Shown here piece after piece: positions 35,313-44,398 of a stretch of DNA of 47,915 bases. A program made the position numbers and the translations under genes. The notes beneath the pieces are model-generated. The model was given only the letters and a program-made list of their open reading frames with translations, was not told where the DNA came from and searched no databases. The stretch is from CAZYQW01 sp964649825 (lineage in GTDB: Bacteria; Planctomycetota; B15-G4; JADJEK01). The stretch is taken from NCBI GenBank assembly GCA_964649825.1, contig CAZYQW010000030.1, forward strand, positions 1 to 47,915, in the 5' to 3' direction. How positions within the stretch are numbered: the stretch's first letter is position 1; every line of letters begins with the position of its first letter.

Positions 35313-37705
35313 TTGGGTTTTCTCCGTGCGGGGTGGGGCAAGAAGGAGATCCCCACCACTTGAGCGAAGTCGGACACGTAGTGGAACTCGAGTCCAGCTC
35401 GCGACTCGGGCACGATCTCCTCGATCTCGGCGCGGTTCGCCGCAGGGACGACGACGACCTTCGTCCCCACTCGCTTCGCGGCGAGGATCTTGTCGCGCAG
35501 GCCGCCGACGGGCAGCACGCGGCCGGTCAGCGTGAGCTCTCCCGTCATCGCGAGGCGGGCGCGCACCGGCGTGCCGCGGAAGAGCGACACGAGCGCGGTC
35601 GCGATCGTGATGCCGGCGGAAGGGCCGTCCTTGCGAACGGCACCGGCCGGCACGTGGATGTGGAGGTCCAGCTTGTCGAGGTCCGAGCCGGCGCAACCGT
35701 ACTCCGCGGCGCGACCGCGGACGTGGGACAACGCGATGCGGGCCGACTCGAGCATCACGTCCCCGAGCATGCCGGTCAGCGTCAGCTTCCCGCTCCCCGG
35801 GGTCGCCGCGACCTCGACCGAGAGCGCCTCGCCTCCGACCGGCGTCCAGGACAGACCGAGCACGATCCCCGGTCGGTCGGGCCGCAGCGCCGCGTCCTCG
35901 CCGAACCGCGGCACGCCGAGGTACTCGGCGAGGTTGTCGGGCGTCAGCTTGATCGGGCGCGGCCGGCCGCGCGCGGCGCGCGTGGCGTGCTTGCGGCAGA
36001 TTCGCGCGAGCCGCTGCTCGAGGTTGCGAACGCCCGCCTCGCGCGTGTAGCGCCCGAGGAGCTCACGCAGCCCCGGCCGCGTGACGACCACCGACTTCGG
36101 CTTCAAGCCGTGGCGCTCGATCTGCCTCGGCAGGAGGTAGCGCAGCGCGATCTCGATCTTCTCGTTCGTGGTGTAGCCGGGGATCTCGATCACCTCGAGC
36201 CGATCGAGCAGCGGCGCCGGCACCGTCGTGAGGTTGTTGGCGGTGGCGACGAAGAGGACCCGCGACAAGTCGAACGGCAGCTCGAGGAAGTGGTCGGAGA
36301 ACCGGTCGTTCTGCTCCGGATCGAGCGCTTCCAGCAGGGCCGAGGACGGGTCGCCGCGGAAGTCGGCTCCGATCTTGTCGATCTCGTCCAGCATGAACAC
36401 CGGGTTGTTCGAACCGGCCTGCTTCAGGCCCTGCAGGATGCGGCCGGGGAGCGCGCCCACGTAGGTGCGCCGATGCCCGCGGATCTCGGCCTCGTCACGT
36501 ATCCCCCCCAGACTGATCCGCACGAATTTCCTTCCCAACGATTCCGCGATCGACTGGCCGAGGGACGTCTTCCCCACCCCGGGCGGCCCCGCGAAGCAGA
36601 GGATCGGCCCGCGGTGGTCCGGCTTCAGCTTGCGGACGGCGAGGAACTCGAGGACCCGCTCCTTGACCTCTTCCAACCCGTAGTGGCTCTCGCGGAGGAT
36701 CGCCTCGGCCTGGTCGAGGTCGGGGCGGTCCTCCGTCGCGACGTCCCACGGGAGCGCCGCGATCCACTCGAGGTAGTTGCGGATGATGCCCGACTCGGGG
36801 GACTCGACGGGGAGGAGCTGGAGGCGATCGAGCTCCTCGCGCGCGCGTTCCTGCACGAGACGGGGCAAGTCGCGTCCCTCGAGCTTCTCGACGATCCGCT
36901 CCACCGCCAGCGACTTCTCGTCCTTCGCCTCGCCGAGCTCCTTCTGGATCTCCTTGAGCTGCTCGCGCAGGAAGAAGTCACGCTGCTGCGTCTCGAGCCG
37001 CTCGCGGATCTGCTCCTGGATGCGCTGGCCGATCTCGAGCAGCTCGACCTCGCGCGTCAGGTGGGTGACGAGCCGCTTCAGCCGCTCCTCGACGCTGATC
37101 GTCTCGAGCAGCTCCTGGCGTTCCTTCGCGTCGCGCACGAAGTAGGTCGCGGCGAAGTCGGAGAGCGCACGCGGCGACTCGACGTTGGCGGCCGCGACCT
37201 TGAACTCCTCGGGGACCGAGGAGTTCGTGGCCAGCACCTTCCGGATCAGGCCGTTCAGCACGCGGACCATCGCCTCGGAGGCGTCGGTCGTCGCGTCGGT
37301 CTCTTCGAGGTAGTCGACCCTGGCGATCAGGTAGGGCCGCGTGCGGAGGATCTTGGCGATGCGGAAGCGCCGGAGCCCGCGGATGAAGACCGTGATCCCG
37401 TCGTCCGGCATCTTCAGCGTGCGCATGATCCGAGCCGCGCAGCCGACCGGGTGGATGTCGTCGATCGACACGTTGTCGCCGTCCCAGCCGGCGCGAGCCA
37501 GCACGCAGCCGATGAACTCGGTCTGGGAGGTCGCCTGCTCCACGGTCTTGCGGGCCAGCGCACCCTGCAGCGGCACCGGCGCCACCAGGTCGGGGAACAC
37601 GACGAGGTTCTCGAGCGGGATGACGAACAGATTCTGCGGCGGCGCGTCGCCGGTCGCGACGAGCGCTTCGTTCGGTTCGACCGGGGCGTTTCTCTCCTGC
37701 GCCAT
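35309..37705 (-). CDS. lon: ATP-dependent protease Lon
   Basis: 798-residue Lon, the AAA+ serine protease that degrades misfolded and regulatory proteins in the cytoplasm. Order: N-terminal substrate domain (NLFVIPLENLVVFP from about 25), coiled coil (RDFFLREQLKEIQKELGE), Walker A GPPGVGKTS, Walker B VFMLDEIDKIG, sensor regions, and a protease domain with the catalytic Ser in KDGPSAG and Lys in GGLRDKILAAKR. Length and order match bacterial LonA. ATG 37705 (MAQERNAP) is preferred since upstream residues are random; the ribosome site is weak. It heads a three-gene operon with a PDZ lipoprotein and galT. A minus-strand terminator-like hairpin 107 bases upstream may insulate it or attenuate it; no CIRCE-type heat-shock operator was found. 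Confidence 0.96.
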   Translation of the reverse strand: MAQERNAPVEPNEALVATGDAPPQNLFVIPLENLVVFPDLVAPVPLQGALARKTVEQATSQTEFIGCVLARAGWDGDNVSIDDIHPVGCAARIMRTLKMPDDGITVFIRGLRRFRIAKILRTRPYLIARVDYLEETDATTDASEAMVRVLNGLIRKVLATNSSVPEEFKVAAANVESPRALSDFAATYFVRDAKERQELLETISVEERLKRLVTHLTREVELLEIGQRIQEQIRERLETQQRDFFLREQLKEIQKELGEAKDEKSLAVERIVEKLEGRDLPRLVQERAREELDRLQLLPVESPESGIIRNYLEWIAALPWDVATEDRPDLDQAEAILRESHYGLEEVKERVLEFLAVRKLKPDHRGPILCFAGPPGVGKTSLGQSIAESLGRKFVRISLGGIRDEAEIRGHRRTYVGALPGRILQGLKQAGSNNPVFMLDEIDKIGADFRGDPSSALLEALDPEQNDRFSDHFLELPFDLSRVLFVATANNLTTVPAPLLDRLEVIEIPGYTTNEKIEIALRYLLPRQIERHGLKPKSVVVTRPGLRELLGRYTREAGVRNLEQRLARICRKHATRAARGRPRPIKLTPDNLAEYLGVPRFGEDAALRPDRPGIVLGLSWTPVGGEALSVEVAATPGSGKLTLTGMLGDVMLESARIALSHVRGRAAEYGCAGSDLDKLDLHIHVPAGAVRKDGPSAGITIATALVSLFRGTPVRARLAMTGELTLTGRVLPVGGLRDKILAAKRVGTKVVVVPAANRAEIEEIVPESRAGLEFHYVSDFAQVVGISFLPHPARRKPK

Positions 37706-37811
37706 GGATTCATCCGAGCATAGGGAGCCGCCGGCGCGATCGCTACTCGCCGGAGATCCAGGTCGCGAATCCTCGATGAACCGTCCGAGGGACGGTACGG
37801 GCCGTCCAGCG

Positions 37812-37832
37812 AAAAAAGCCGGCGTCGCCGGC
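37812..37832 (-). terminator. Intrinsic terminator facing lon
   Basis: On the minus strand, a perfect six-pair stem GCCGGC-gac-GCCGGC is followed at once by TTTTTT. This is a textbook intrinsic terminator. It lies upstream of lon in the divergent gap to the SGNH gene, so it would stop transcripts entering from the right, or regulate lon by attenuation if lon has a promoter beyond it. Confidence 0.65.
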
Positions 37833-37925
37833 GCGCGCGAGCCCTTACCATCGACCCCGGAGTGAGCCTCATCGCGAGCGAGCCCTCGTCCCGGCGCGGA
37901 GGGTCGATCGAACAGGGAGCGACCG

Positions 37926-40769
37926 ATGGCGAGTCCGGGCGCGCGTTTCCGTGTCGCGAAGGGGATGCGAGCAGGGCTCGCGGCGGCCGTCGTGCTGGCC
38001 GGCGTCGCGGCCATCGCGCGGCAGGACCGCCGCGTCGACCCGAATCCCCGCGTGGCGGAGGGGACCTTCTGGCGCGTGCTCTCCGGCAAGCGCGGGGACA
38101 TTCGCATGGGGGCCGCATCCGGTGGGCTCATGTTGTCGCCGAGGAACGTCTTCCAGCTCCTTCCGAACGAGCTCCGAGGTGCGACGATCGAGCGGGTACG
38201 GCTGCGCCTCCAGCGAGCCGGCAAGCAGTCGTCGGCCGTCCACGTCGACTTCCGGGACGCGGGGGCGGGGCGTTATCGCGCGCTCGTGGTGCCCGGCACG
38301 ATGGTCACGGGCCAGTTGTCGTACGTGGGACCGGGCGGCGAGACGGAGACCCTCGCGAAGGCCGAGGTCGATGGGTTGCTCGCGGATCCGAGTCTCCCGT
38401 TCGACCTGACGGTCCTCCTCGACGGGCCGAACATCTCGTTCCACCTCGACGACCGGGAGCTGCTCGCCGCCACGGACCGCCGCGCGAACGGCAACGGCTT
38501 CGCCGTACGTTCGGACGGCGGCCGCCTGAAGCAGATCGACGTGACCGTCGCGCCGGCGCACGGCGACGGAGCAGGAACGACCTGGACCCACCGCTTCGAC
38601 GTGGACGGGCGCGGCTGGTCGTGGAGCTGGATCGACCTGGCGCTCGCCCTCGGCGCGATGCTCGCGACGGCGGGCTTCCTGCGCGCTCTCTGCGCCGGAC
38701 GGCCTACCGGGCGCGACCTGGCGAAGGCGACGCTGTTCGCCCTCGCGCCCGTCTCCGCGCCGATGGCGGCGGCGTCGTTCCTCGCGAGCGGCGCCTTCGC
38801 GGCCCTCGTCGCCCTGCTGGCCGTGGCCGGCCTGTTCGCCGGGCTCTTCTCGCTGCGCGCGCATCTGCATCGATCCGGGACACCACGAACGCTGGATCGA
38901 GTCCGCGCCGCGCTCGTCTTCCTGCTCTGCGGCGGGGGTCTGGTCCATTCCGTCGCCGCGACCCGCGACGCGCTCCACGCGGAGCTCGACCAGCCGGCGA
39001 AGCGCGCCGCGACCGGCGCCACCATGCAGCCGTTTCGCGCGCCGGTCAGGAATCGGCTCGACGCCGGCAACGCGGTCGTCGTGCCGGGCCGGTACCGGAA
39101 CTTCGACCTGCGCGGCACGCTCACTCCGGCCGAAGGGACCGTGCTCGAGCTCCGGCTGCGGGCCCCGGACAAGATCGCCGAGGGGGTCGCGCTCCTGGCG
39201 TCGACCGACTCGCGGTTCGGTACGCGGTTCTTCTACGAGAGCCGTTCCGACTTCGTCCCCATCGGAACCGGCGCCGGCGCGCTCGCGACGAATCGACCGC
39301 ACGAGCTCCTGGTCCGAGCCCGTGGAGCGGCGTTCGAGGCGTGGGTCGATGGCGTTCGGGTCGCGACGGCCGAGGAGAGACGATTCCCGGCGGGACGGAT
39401 CGTGATCCTGACCGCGAGCGGAGCCGCGACGCTCGACGATCTCGCGATCGAGCCGGTCGCGGAGGAACCGGAGGACGGCGCCACGGCGATCGATGGCTAC
39501 CTCCGCGGGACGATCCCGCTCGGTTTCGTGCTCGCCCTCGCGCTCGTCATCGCGCTGCTCCTCGGCCGGCCGCTCTCCCGCGTCGTCGAGCCGTTCGCGT
39601 ACGCGATGATCCCGCCCGCGATCGCGCTCTTGCGATGGGCCGAGGACGCCCGGCTTCCGCTGCCCCTCTTCGCCTGGACCGCCGCGGCGAGCGTGCTGCT
39701 GCTCGTCGGCTTGCCGCTCGGGCAGGGCAAGACGCTCGGCCACCTGCGGCTCGTGCTCGCGCTGCTCGTCTCGACCGCGGCCGGCCCGGCGCTCGTCCAC
39801 CTCGCCGCGGGAGATCCGATCCTCGTCACGGACGCGACCGATCCGGAGCTCGACGGTTTCGCCCCGCCTCGGATCCACGCCGGGTTCGTCCACTACCAGC
39901 ACCCGCGCGCCCGCCATCTGAACCGCTATCTGATCGACCACCGCTTCCGAGGCCGCGCCTTCGCCGCGGTGAAACCGAGCGGGACGATCCGGATCGTCGC
40001 GCTCGGATCGTCGAGCACGTGGGGCGCCGGCACCGAGGATGGCTCGGGGCTCGACTATCCGTCGGTGCTCGAGCGGCTCCTTCTCGAGCGGAACCCGGGC
40101 ACGAAGATCGAGGTGATCAACGCGGGCGTCAGCGGCAGCTACAGCTCGCTCCTCGTCCCTTTCCTGCAGGAGGTGCTCGCCGGTTTCGCCCCCGACGTGG
40201 TGACGGTCTCGCTCGGGTTCAACGACTCGGGCCACCTGCCCCAGTTCGACACGGAGCGATTCCTGGAGCGCGTGACGTCTCAGAGCTTCACGTTCGACTT
40301 CCTCGAGCGGGTCAAGGCGCGCGTCGAGATCTCGTCGGCGGCGCGGCGGCACGAGCGGGAGCTCGCGAGCTTCGGTTCCGGTGACGCCGATCTCCTCGCC
40401 GCCTGGCGCGCGCGCCAGCCCGATCCGAACGCCCGGTCCCCGGTGGAGCGGTTCGCGTCGAGCCTCGAGGCGATGGCTCGCCTCGGCCGCGACCACGGGT
40501 TCTCGCTCGTACTCATCAAGGAGCCGACCCAACTCGCCCCGCGGAACTGGCTCCCTCTCTTCCACCAGGCGATGGAGAGCGCCGGCGCGGCGCGCGGCAT
40601 CGAGGTCGTCGACCCGGGCCCGGCGCTGCAAGGCCGAGGCGGAGCCAAGCTGTTCATGGACGCGGTCCATCTGGTTCCGCAGGGGCATCGCGTGATGGCC
40701 GAGATCCTGCTGCCGGTGGTCCAGGCCGAGATCGACCGGGTCCGCGAACGCGACACCGCCGGACGATAG
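37926..40769 (+). CDS. Membrane-bound SGNH/GDSL hydrolase
   Basis: 947 residues. A hydrophobic helix near 15-35 is followed by an extracytoplasmic beta-rich region, three to four membrane helices near 235-340, a second beta domain (about 365-510) resembling a LamG/concanavalin-like carbohydrate-binding fold, and another helical membrane cluster (about 520-620). The C-terminal SGNH hydrolase (about 680-940) has block I ALGSSSTWG, block II INAGVSGS, block III SLGFNDSG (GxND) and block V DAVHLVPQGH (Asp and His of the triad). SGNH enzymes deacylate or deacetylate lipids and polysaccharides, so this may edit acyl groups on a cell-surface glycan or lipid. ATG 37926 has GGGAG upstream. It is divergent from lon. 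Confidence 0.75.
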   Translation: MASPGARFRVAKGMRAGLAAAVVLAGVAAIARQDRRVDPNPRVAEGTFWRVLSGKRGDIRMGAASGGLMLSPRNVFQLLPNELRGATIERVRLRLQRAGKQSSAVHVDFRDAGAGRYRALVVPGTMVTGQLSYVGPGGETETLAKAEVDGLLADPSLPFDLTVLLDGPNISFHLDDRELLAATDRRANGNGFAVRSDGGRLKQIDVTVAPAHGDGAGTTWTHRFDVDGRGWSWSWIDLALALGAMLATAGFLRALCAGRPTGRDLAKATLFALAPVSAPMAAASFLASGAFAALVALLAVAGLFAGLFSLRAHLHRSGTPRTLDRVRAALVFLLCGGGLVHSVAATRDALHAELDQPAKRAATGATMQPFRAPVRNRLDAGNAVVVPGRYRNFDLRGTLTPAEGTVLELRLRAPDKIAEGVALLASTDSRFGTRFFYESRSDFVPIGTGAGALATNRPHELLVRARGAAFEAWVDGVRVATAEERRFPAGRIVILTASGAATLDDLAIEPVAEEPEDGATAIDGYLRGTIPLGFVLALALVIALLLGRPLSRVVEPFAYAMIPPAIALLRWAEDARLPLPLFAWTAAASVLLLVGLPLGQGKTLGHLRLVLALLVSTAAGPALVHLAAGDPILVTDATDPELDGFAPPRIHAGFVHYQHPRARHLNRYLIDHRFRGRAFAAVKPSGTIRIVALGSSSTWGAGTEDGSGLDYPSVLERLLLERNPGTKIEVINAGVSGSYSSLLVPFLQEVLAGFAPDVVTVSLGFNDSGHLPQFDTERFLERVTSQSFTFDFLERVKARVEISSAARRHERELASFGSGDADLLAAWRARQPDPNARSPVERFASSLEAMARLGRDHGFSLVLIKEPTQLAPRNWLPLFHQAMESAGAARGIEVVDPGPALQGRGGAKLFMDAVHLVPQGHRVMAEILLPVVQAEIDRVRERDTAGR

Positions 40770-40901
40770 AAGTTCCTCGCTCGGGACGAACCGGGGCGAA
40801 CCTCGATGAACCTGGACGAACCCGCCGCGTTGACGCTTCAATGAACGCGCTGCGTGCATGTGCGCGCCGGACCGGGCCCTCGAACGAAAGGCCGTCGTAC
40901 G

Positions 40902-42251
40902 ATGAAGTTCAACCTCGTGCCGCTCATTGCACAGGCTGCACATGTCACGCTGGTCGCGCTGGTCGCGCCGAACGCCGCCGCCGGCGAGAAGGTGTCCGCG
41001 GAGCCGCGAATCGAGACGGAGAGCACCCGCGTCCTGGCCTATTCCGGCCGGTCTCTGCCGGAGGGCGGGTTCAACCCGTTGGTCGTCGATCTGTCGTTGG
41101 CGCCGATCGACGCCCAACAGTCGCTGACGCAGAGGCTGCCCGCGCTCGCCGGTCGCGAAGGCACGATCACGCTCGAGATCCGCGACGTCGTGCCCGACGA
41201 GGGCCCGTGGCTCGCGATCGACGGCCTGCATCAGCGACCGTTCGACCTGGTCGACGCGGGCGGCGTCTGCTTCTACGCCGAGCCGTACTTCAACGAGAGC
41301 TGCGACCTGATGCGCGAGTCGTCGCGCGCGCTCTGTCTCGCGCTGCTTCGCCATCGCCTCGGGGAGCGGTTCGACGCGATGCCGCGTTGGATGCAGGAGG
41401 GGCTCGCGCTCTGGGCGACCGAGCGCGACGACCCGCCGCTGGTCCCCGACTACGGCCATGACCTCGACGCGAACGAGCTGGTTCCGGAGCTCGAGGACGG
41501 CGCCTGGCGCCGGACCCACCGCTTTCGGGACCGCATGGCGCTCCACTTCCTGGTCGCCAAGGCCGGCGCCGACGCTCCGGACCGGCTCGTGGGCCGGATC
41601 GCGGCCGGAGCCGACCCTCACGACGCGCTCGCGGAGACGAGCGGGCTCTCGTTCGCGGAGTTTCGCGACGAAGCGCGCAAGTTCGCGCTGGCAAAGCTCG
41701 CGGCCCGCGAGGAAGGCCCGGGACGACTCCTCGTCGAGGGCTACCGCGCGCTCGCGGAAGGCGACGCGATGAAGGCGCTCGACCTCGCCCAGGAGGTGAT
41801 CTCGAACGCCGAGCGACGGTTCCATCCCGACGCCTTGATCATCGGCGCCCGCGCGTTGGTCGCGCTCGACAACCCCGTCGACGCGATGAAGCCGATCGAT
41901 CACTTCTTCCACCTCGTCCCGGGTCCGACCGAGTTCGTCCACGCGATCCACGGCGAGGAGCCGCTGGAGATTCGACCCCTGCTCGGCCGCGCCTGGCTCG
42001 AACGCGGCCGCGCGCACGCCCTCGCCGGCGACGCGACGGCGGCGGCCGCGGCGTTCGATCACGTGATCGCGGAGTTTCCGAACCGTCCCGAGCTCTCCGC
42101 CGCGCTCTTCGCGAAAGCGGACCTCGCGCTCGAGGGGAGCGATCGGACGGCGGCGGCGGCGCACCTCACGCGCTACCTCGCAACGTTCCCGGACGACGCC
42201 CGGCGCGATGAAGTCGAGAAGCGCCTCGAGCAGGTTCAGGACGAGGACTGA
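40902..42251 (+). CDS. Exported degenerate peptidase-MA-like/TPR protein
   Basis: 449 residues with a signal peptide (about 1-30, ending near AAAG). The middle holds the hallmark RWMQEGLALWATE seen in peptidase-MA-like gluzincins after the zinc helix, but the preceding HExxH motif is replaced by LLRHRL. A normal zinc site is therefore missing and the domain is probably a pseudopeptidase. The C-terminal ~180 residues form TPR-like helix pairs (GRAWLERGRAHALAGDATAA, FDHVIAEFPNRPELSAALFA). ATG 40902 follows AAAGG by ten bases. It is 132 bases after the SGNH gene on the same strand and converges on a HEAT-repeat gene with a nine-base gap. Role unknown, perhaps protein scaffolding in the periplasm. 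Confidence 0.65.
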   Translation: MKFNLVPLIAQAAHVTLVALVAPNAAAGEKVSAEPRIETESTRVLAYSGRSLPEGGFNPLVVDLSLAPIDAQQSLTQRLPALAGREGTITLEIRDVVPDEGPWLAIDGLHQRPFDLVDAGGVCFYAEPYFNESCDLMRESSRALCLALLRHRLGERFDAMPRWMQEGLALWATERDDPPLVPDYGHDLDANELVPELEDGAWRRTHRFRDRMALHFLVAKAGADAPDRLVGRIAAGADPHDALAETSGLSFAEFRDEARKFALAKLAAREEGPGRLLVEGYRALAEGDAMKALDLAQEVISNAERRFHPDALIIGARALVALDNPVDAMKPIDHFFHLVPGPTEFVHAIHGEEPLEIRPLLGRAWLERGRAHALAGDATAAAAAFDHVIAEFPNRPELSAALFAKADLALEGSDRTAAAAHLTRYLATFPDDARRDEVEKRLEQVQDED

Positions 42252-42260
42252 CGCTCCGCT

Positions 42261-44216
42261 TCAGAAGATGTCGAGGACCTCGGTCTGGGCCTGGAGGCCG
42301 ATCAGGTAGTTCGAGTTCACGGAGAGCGCCGCGTTCCACGGAACCTCGGTCCGCTCCGCGATCGCGCCGAGGGCGACGCACGCGAAGCCCCGGACGAATC
42401 CGCTCCGTGCCTCGTCGGCGATCACCGCGGCGAGGCGCTCCACCGCGGCTCCATCGCCCACGTGCGAGAGGGCGCGCGCCACGGCGACCGTCGACGCGAA
42501 CGAACGGCTCGCCTCGAGCTGCTCGAGCAGCCGCGGCTGTGCGCTCTCCTCGCCGAGGAGGGAGAGCGCGATCCCGAGGTCGGCGCGGAGGCTGGACTCG
42601 TTCGACGCGACGATCTCGTCGTTCAGCTCCGCCTTGGCCGCCGCGTGGCCGAGGAGCCCGAGCGCGACGGCGAGGTGTCCCTTCAGCCCGGTCTCGCCGA
42701 CGTCGGCGAAGCGCGTCAAGATCGCCGGCCCGGCGCCGGCCGCGCCGGCGAGGCCGAGCCCGATCGCGAGGGCGCCCTGATCCGACGGGTTCTTCGTCCG
42801 TTCGAACCGGTCGAGCAGCTCGGTCGCGATCGCCCGCCGCGCCTCCTCGGCGGGACCGGGACGCCGCGCCGCGACGCCGAGGGCCAGGGCGCAGAACGAG
42901 CCGTCCGTCGCGTGCTTCGGGTCGACCAGCTCGGCGAGGAGGAAACGCACGATGCGATCGTAGCTCTCCGCCTCTCCCTCGCTGCTCGCCGCGATCTGGC
43001 CGAGGGCGATCCACGCGAACGCGCGCAGCGGGGCGTCGGTCTCGCGCCGCACCAATGCCTGGATGCCGTTCACGACCTCGGTCTCGTCGGCGGCGACGAG
43101 ACCGCCGAGCGCGATCACGGCCGATCGCCGCAGGTCGTCGCCCGCCTTGTCGTCCACCGCGATCTCGAACAGCATCGGAACCACGGCCGACGCGCTCTCG
43201 CCGAGCCGGGCCAGGGCGATCGGAACCTGGGCGCGGATCCGACGGTCGGTCTGCTCGTCCCCGAGGAGGCGGACCAGCACGGGAATCGTTGCGGTGGCCG
43301 CCTCGGGCACCATCCCGAGGGAGAGGACGGCGCCCGCGACGACCTCGACGTCCTCGTCCTTCATCCGCTCGACGAGACGCAGGAGCTGCGGGACCATGCG
43401 CGGCCCCATCGAGAAGCCGAGCGCCAGCGCCGCGAACGCGCGCTCCACGCTCGGCACGCGACCGCCGATCCGTTGGCGCCCTTCGCGCGTGTCGTTCATC
43501 ACCTCCCAGAGGACCGGCGCGCCACCGCGATGCCCCATGATCCCCAGACCCAGCACCGCCGCCTGGCGGACCGACGGGAACGGACTCTTCAGCGCGGCCA
43601 CGTACGTCTCGGCGAGCTCGCCGGCCAGCTCCGGAGGGACGCACTTGGCCAGGGCGATCAGCGCCGAGTCGACGACCTCGGTCTCGTCCGACCCGAGCGC
43701 GCCGCGCAGCGCCGGGACGACCAGCGTCGCGACCTGCTCCGGCGTCGGCGCCTGGTAGGCCGCCTCGGCGATCGACCGCCCGGCCCCGGTCAGGAACGCG
43801 TTCCCGCTTTCGGTCGCGGCATGCATGCTGCGTCGCGACCCGAGGAATGCGTGCCGGTTGTAGCGCCACCAGGCCTCCCAGGAATCCTCGGCCGAGCCCG
43901 CGCGCCGTTTCTTGCCGCCGAGGCCGGCCCCGGTCGTGGGTCCCCTCGCCCCCGGCCCGGACGGGGCCGAAGGACCGGCGGTGCTCGGCCCGGGCAGGCG
44001 CGGCCCGGCCGCGGGCGGACTCTTGCCCGGCCCCGGGGCCGGACCGGTGGGCGGCGGACCGCCGGGACCCGTTCCCGGCCCTGATGTCGGCGGAATCGGC
44101 GGAGCGACGAAGTCCCCCGGACCGGTCACGGGCGGGTAGACGCTCCCGTGCCCGAGCGCGGAACTCGCGATCCACGACGACAAGCCGATACCAACAAGAA
44201 AGATACGGAGATTCAT
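42261..44216 (-). CDS. Secreted HEAT-repeat protein, paralogue A
   Basis: 651 residues: a signal peptide (about 1-22, SALG cleavage), a Pro/Gly-rich linker (about 25-105, GPG and PPP repeats), a short basic segment (KKRRAG), then the marker EDSWEAWWRYNRHAF and about a dozen HEAT-like helical repeats from ~145 to the end (for example VRQAAVLGLGIMGHRGGAPV, VEVVAGAVLSLGMVPEAATA). HEAT solenoids bind proteins. The last residues end in VLDIF. It is the downstream partner of a paralogue 182 bases away on the same strand. ATG 44216 has GGGAGAG upstream. Probably a surface or periplasmic scaffold; no enzyme motif seen. Confidence 0.75.
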   Translation of the reverse strand: MNLRIFLVGIGLSSWIASSALGHGSVYPPVTGPGDFVAPPIPPTSGPGTGPGGPPPTGPAPGPGKSPPAAGPRLPGPSTAGPSAPSGPGARGPTTGAGLGGKKRRAGSAEDSWEAWWRYNRHAFLGSRRSMHAATESGNAFLTGAGRSIAEAAYQAPTPEQVATLVVPALRGALGSDETEVVDSALIALAKCVPPELAGELAETYVAALKSPFPSVRQAAVLGLGIMGHRGGAPVLWEVMNDTREGRQRIGGRVPSVERAFAALALGFSMGPRMVPQLLRLVERMKDEDVEVVAGAVLSLGMVPEAATATIPVLVRLLGDEQTDRRIRAQVPIALARLGESASAVVPMLFEIAVDDKAGDDLRRSAVIALGGLVAADETEVVNGIQALVRRETDAPLRAFAWIALGQIAASSEGEAESYDRIVRFLLAELVDPKHATDGSFCALALGVAARRPGPAEEARRAIATELLDRFERTKNPSDQGALAIGLGLAGAAGAGPAILTRFADVGETGLKGHLAVALGLLGHAAAKAELNDEIVASNESSLRADLGIALSLLGEESAQPRLLEQLEASRSFASTVAVARALSHVGDGAAVERLAAVIADEARSGFVRGFACVALGAIAERTEVPWNAALSVNSNYLIGLQAQTEVLDIF

Positions 44217-44398
44217 GCGTACCGCTCTCCCTGAACCCAGTCATCCGACCATCTCATCGGCAGACTCGAATCAAGAGCCTGACGCAAAGATCGCCGAACG
44301 CCAAACGAGAGCGTACCCCGTCCCCCACGGGAACGGGAGCCCGGGCCGAACCATCGCGCACGACATCCGCGGGACGCGCGCGACCGTTCGCCTCTTTC

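Noticed and set aside
37706..38224. N-terminal extension of Lon
   Set aside because: It overlaps the SGNH gene antisense and has no Lon-like sequence; the family N-terminus starts at 37705.
37869..42164. 1431-codon minus-strand frame opposite the SGNH and TPR genes
   Set aside because: A complement shadow; the plus-strand genes have clear motifs, signals and ribosome sites.
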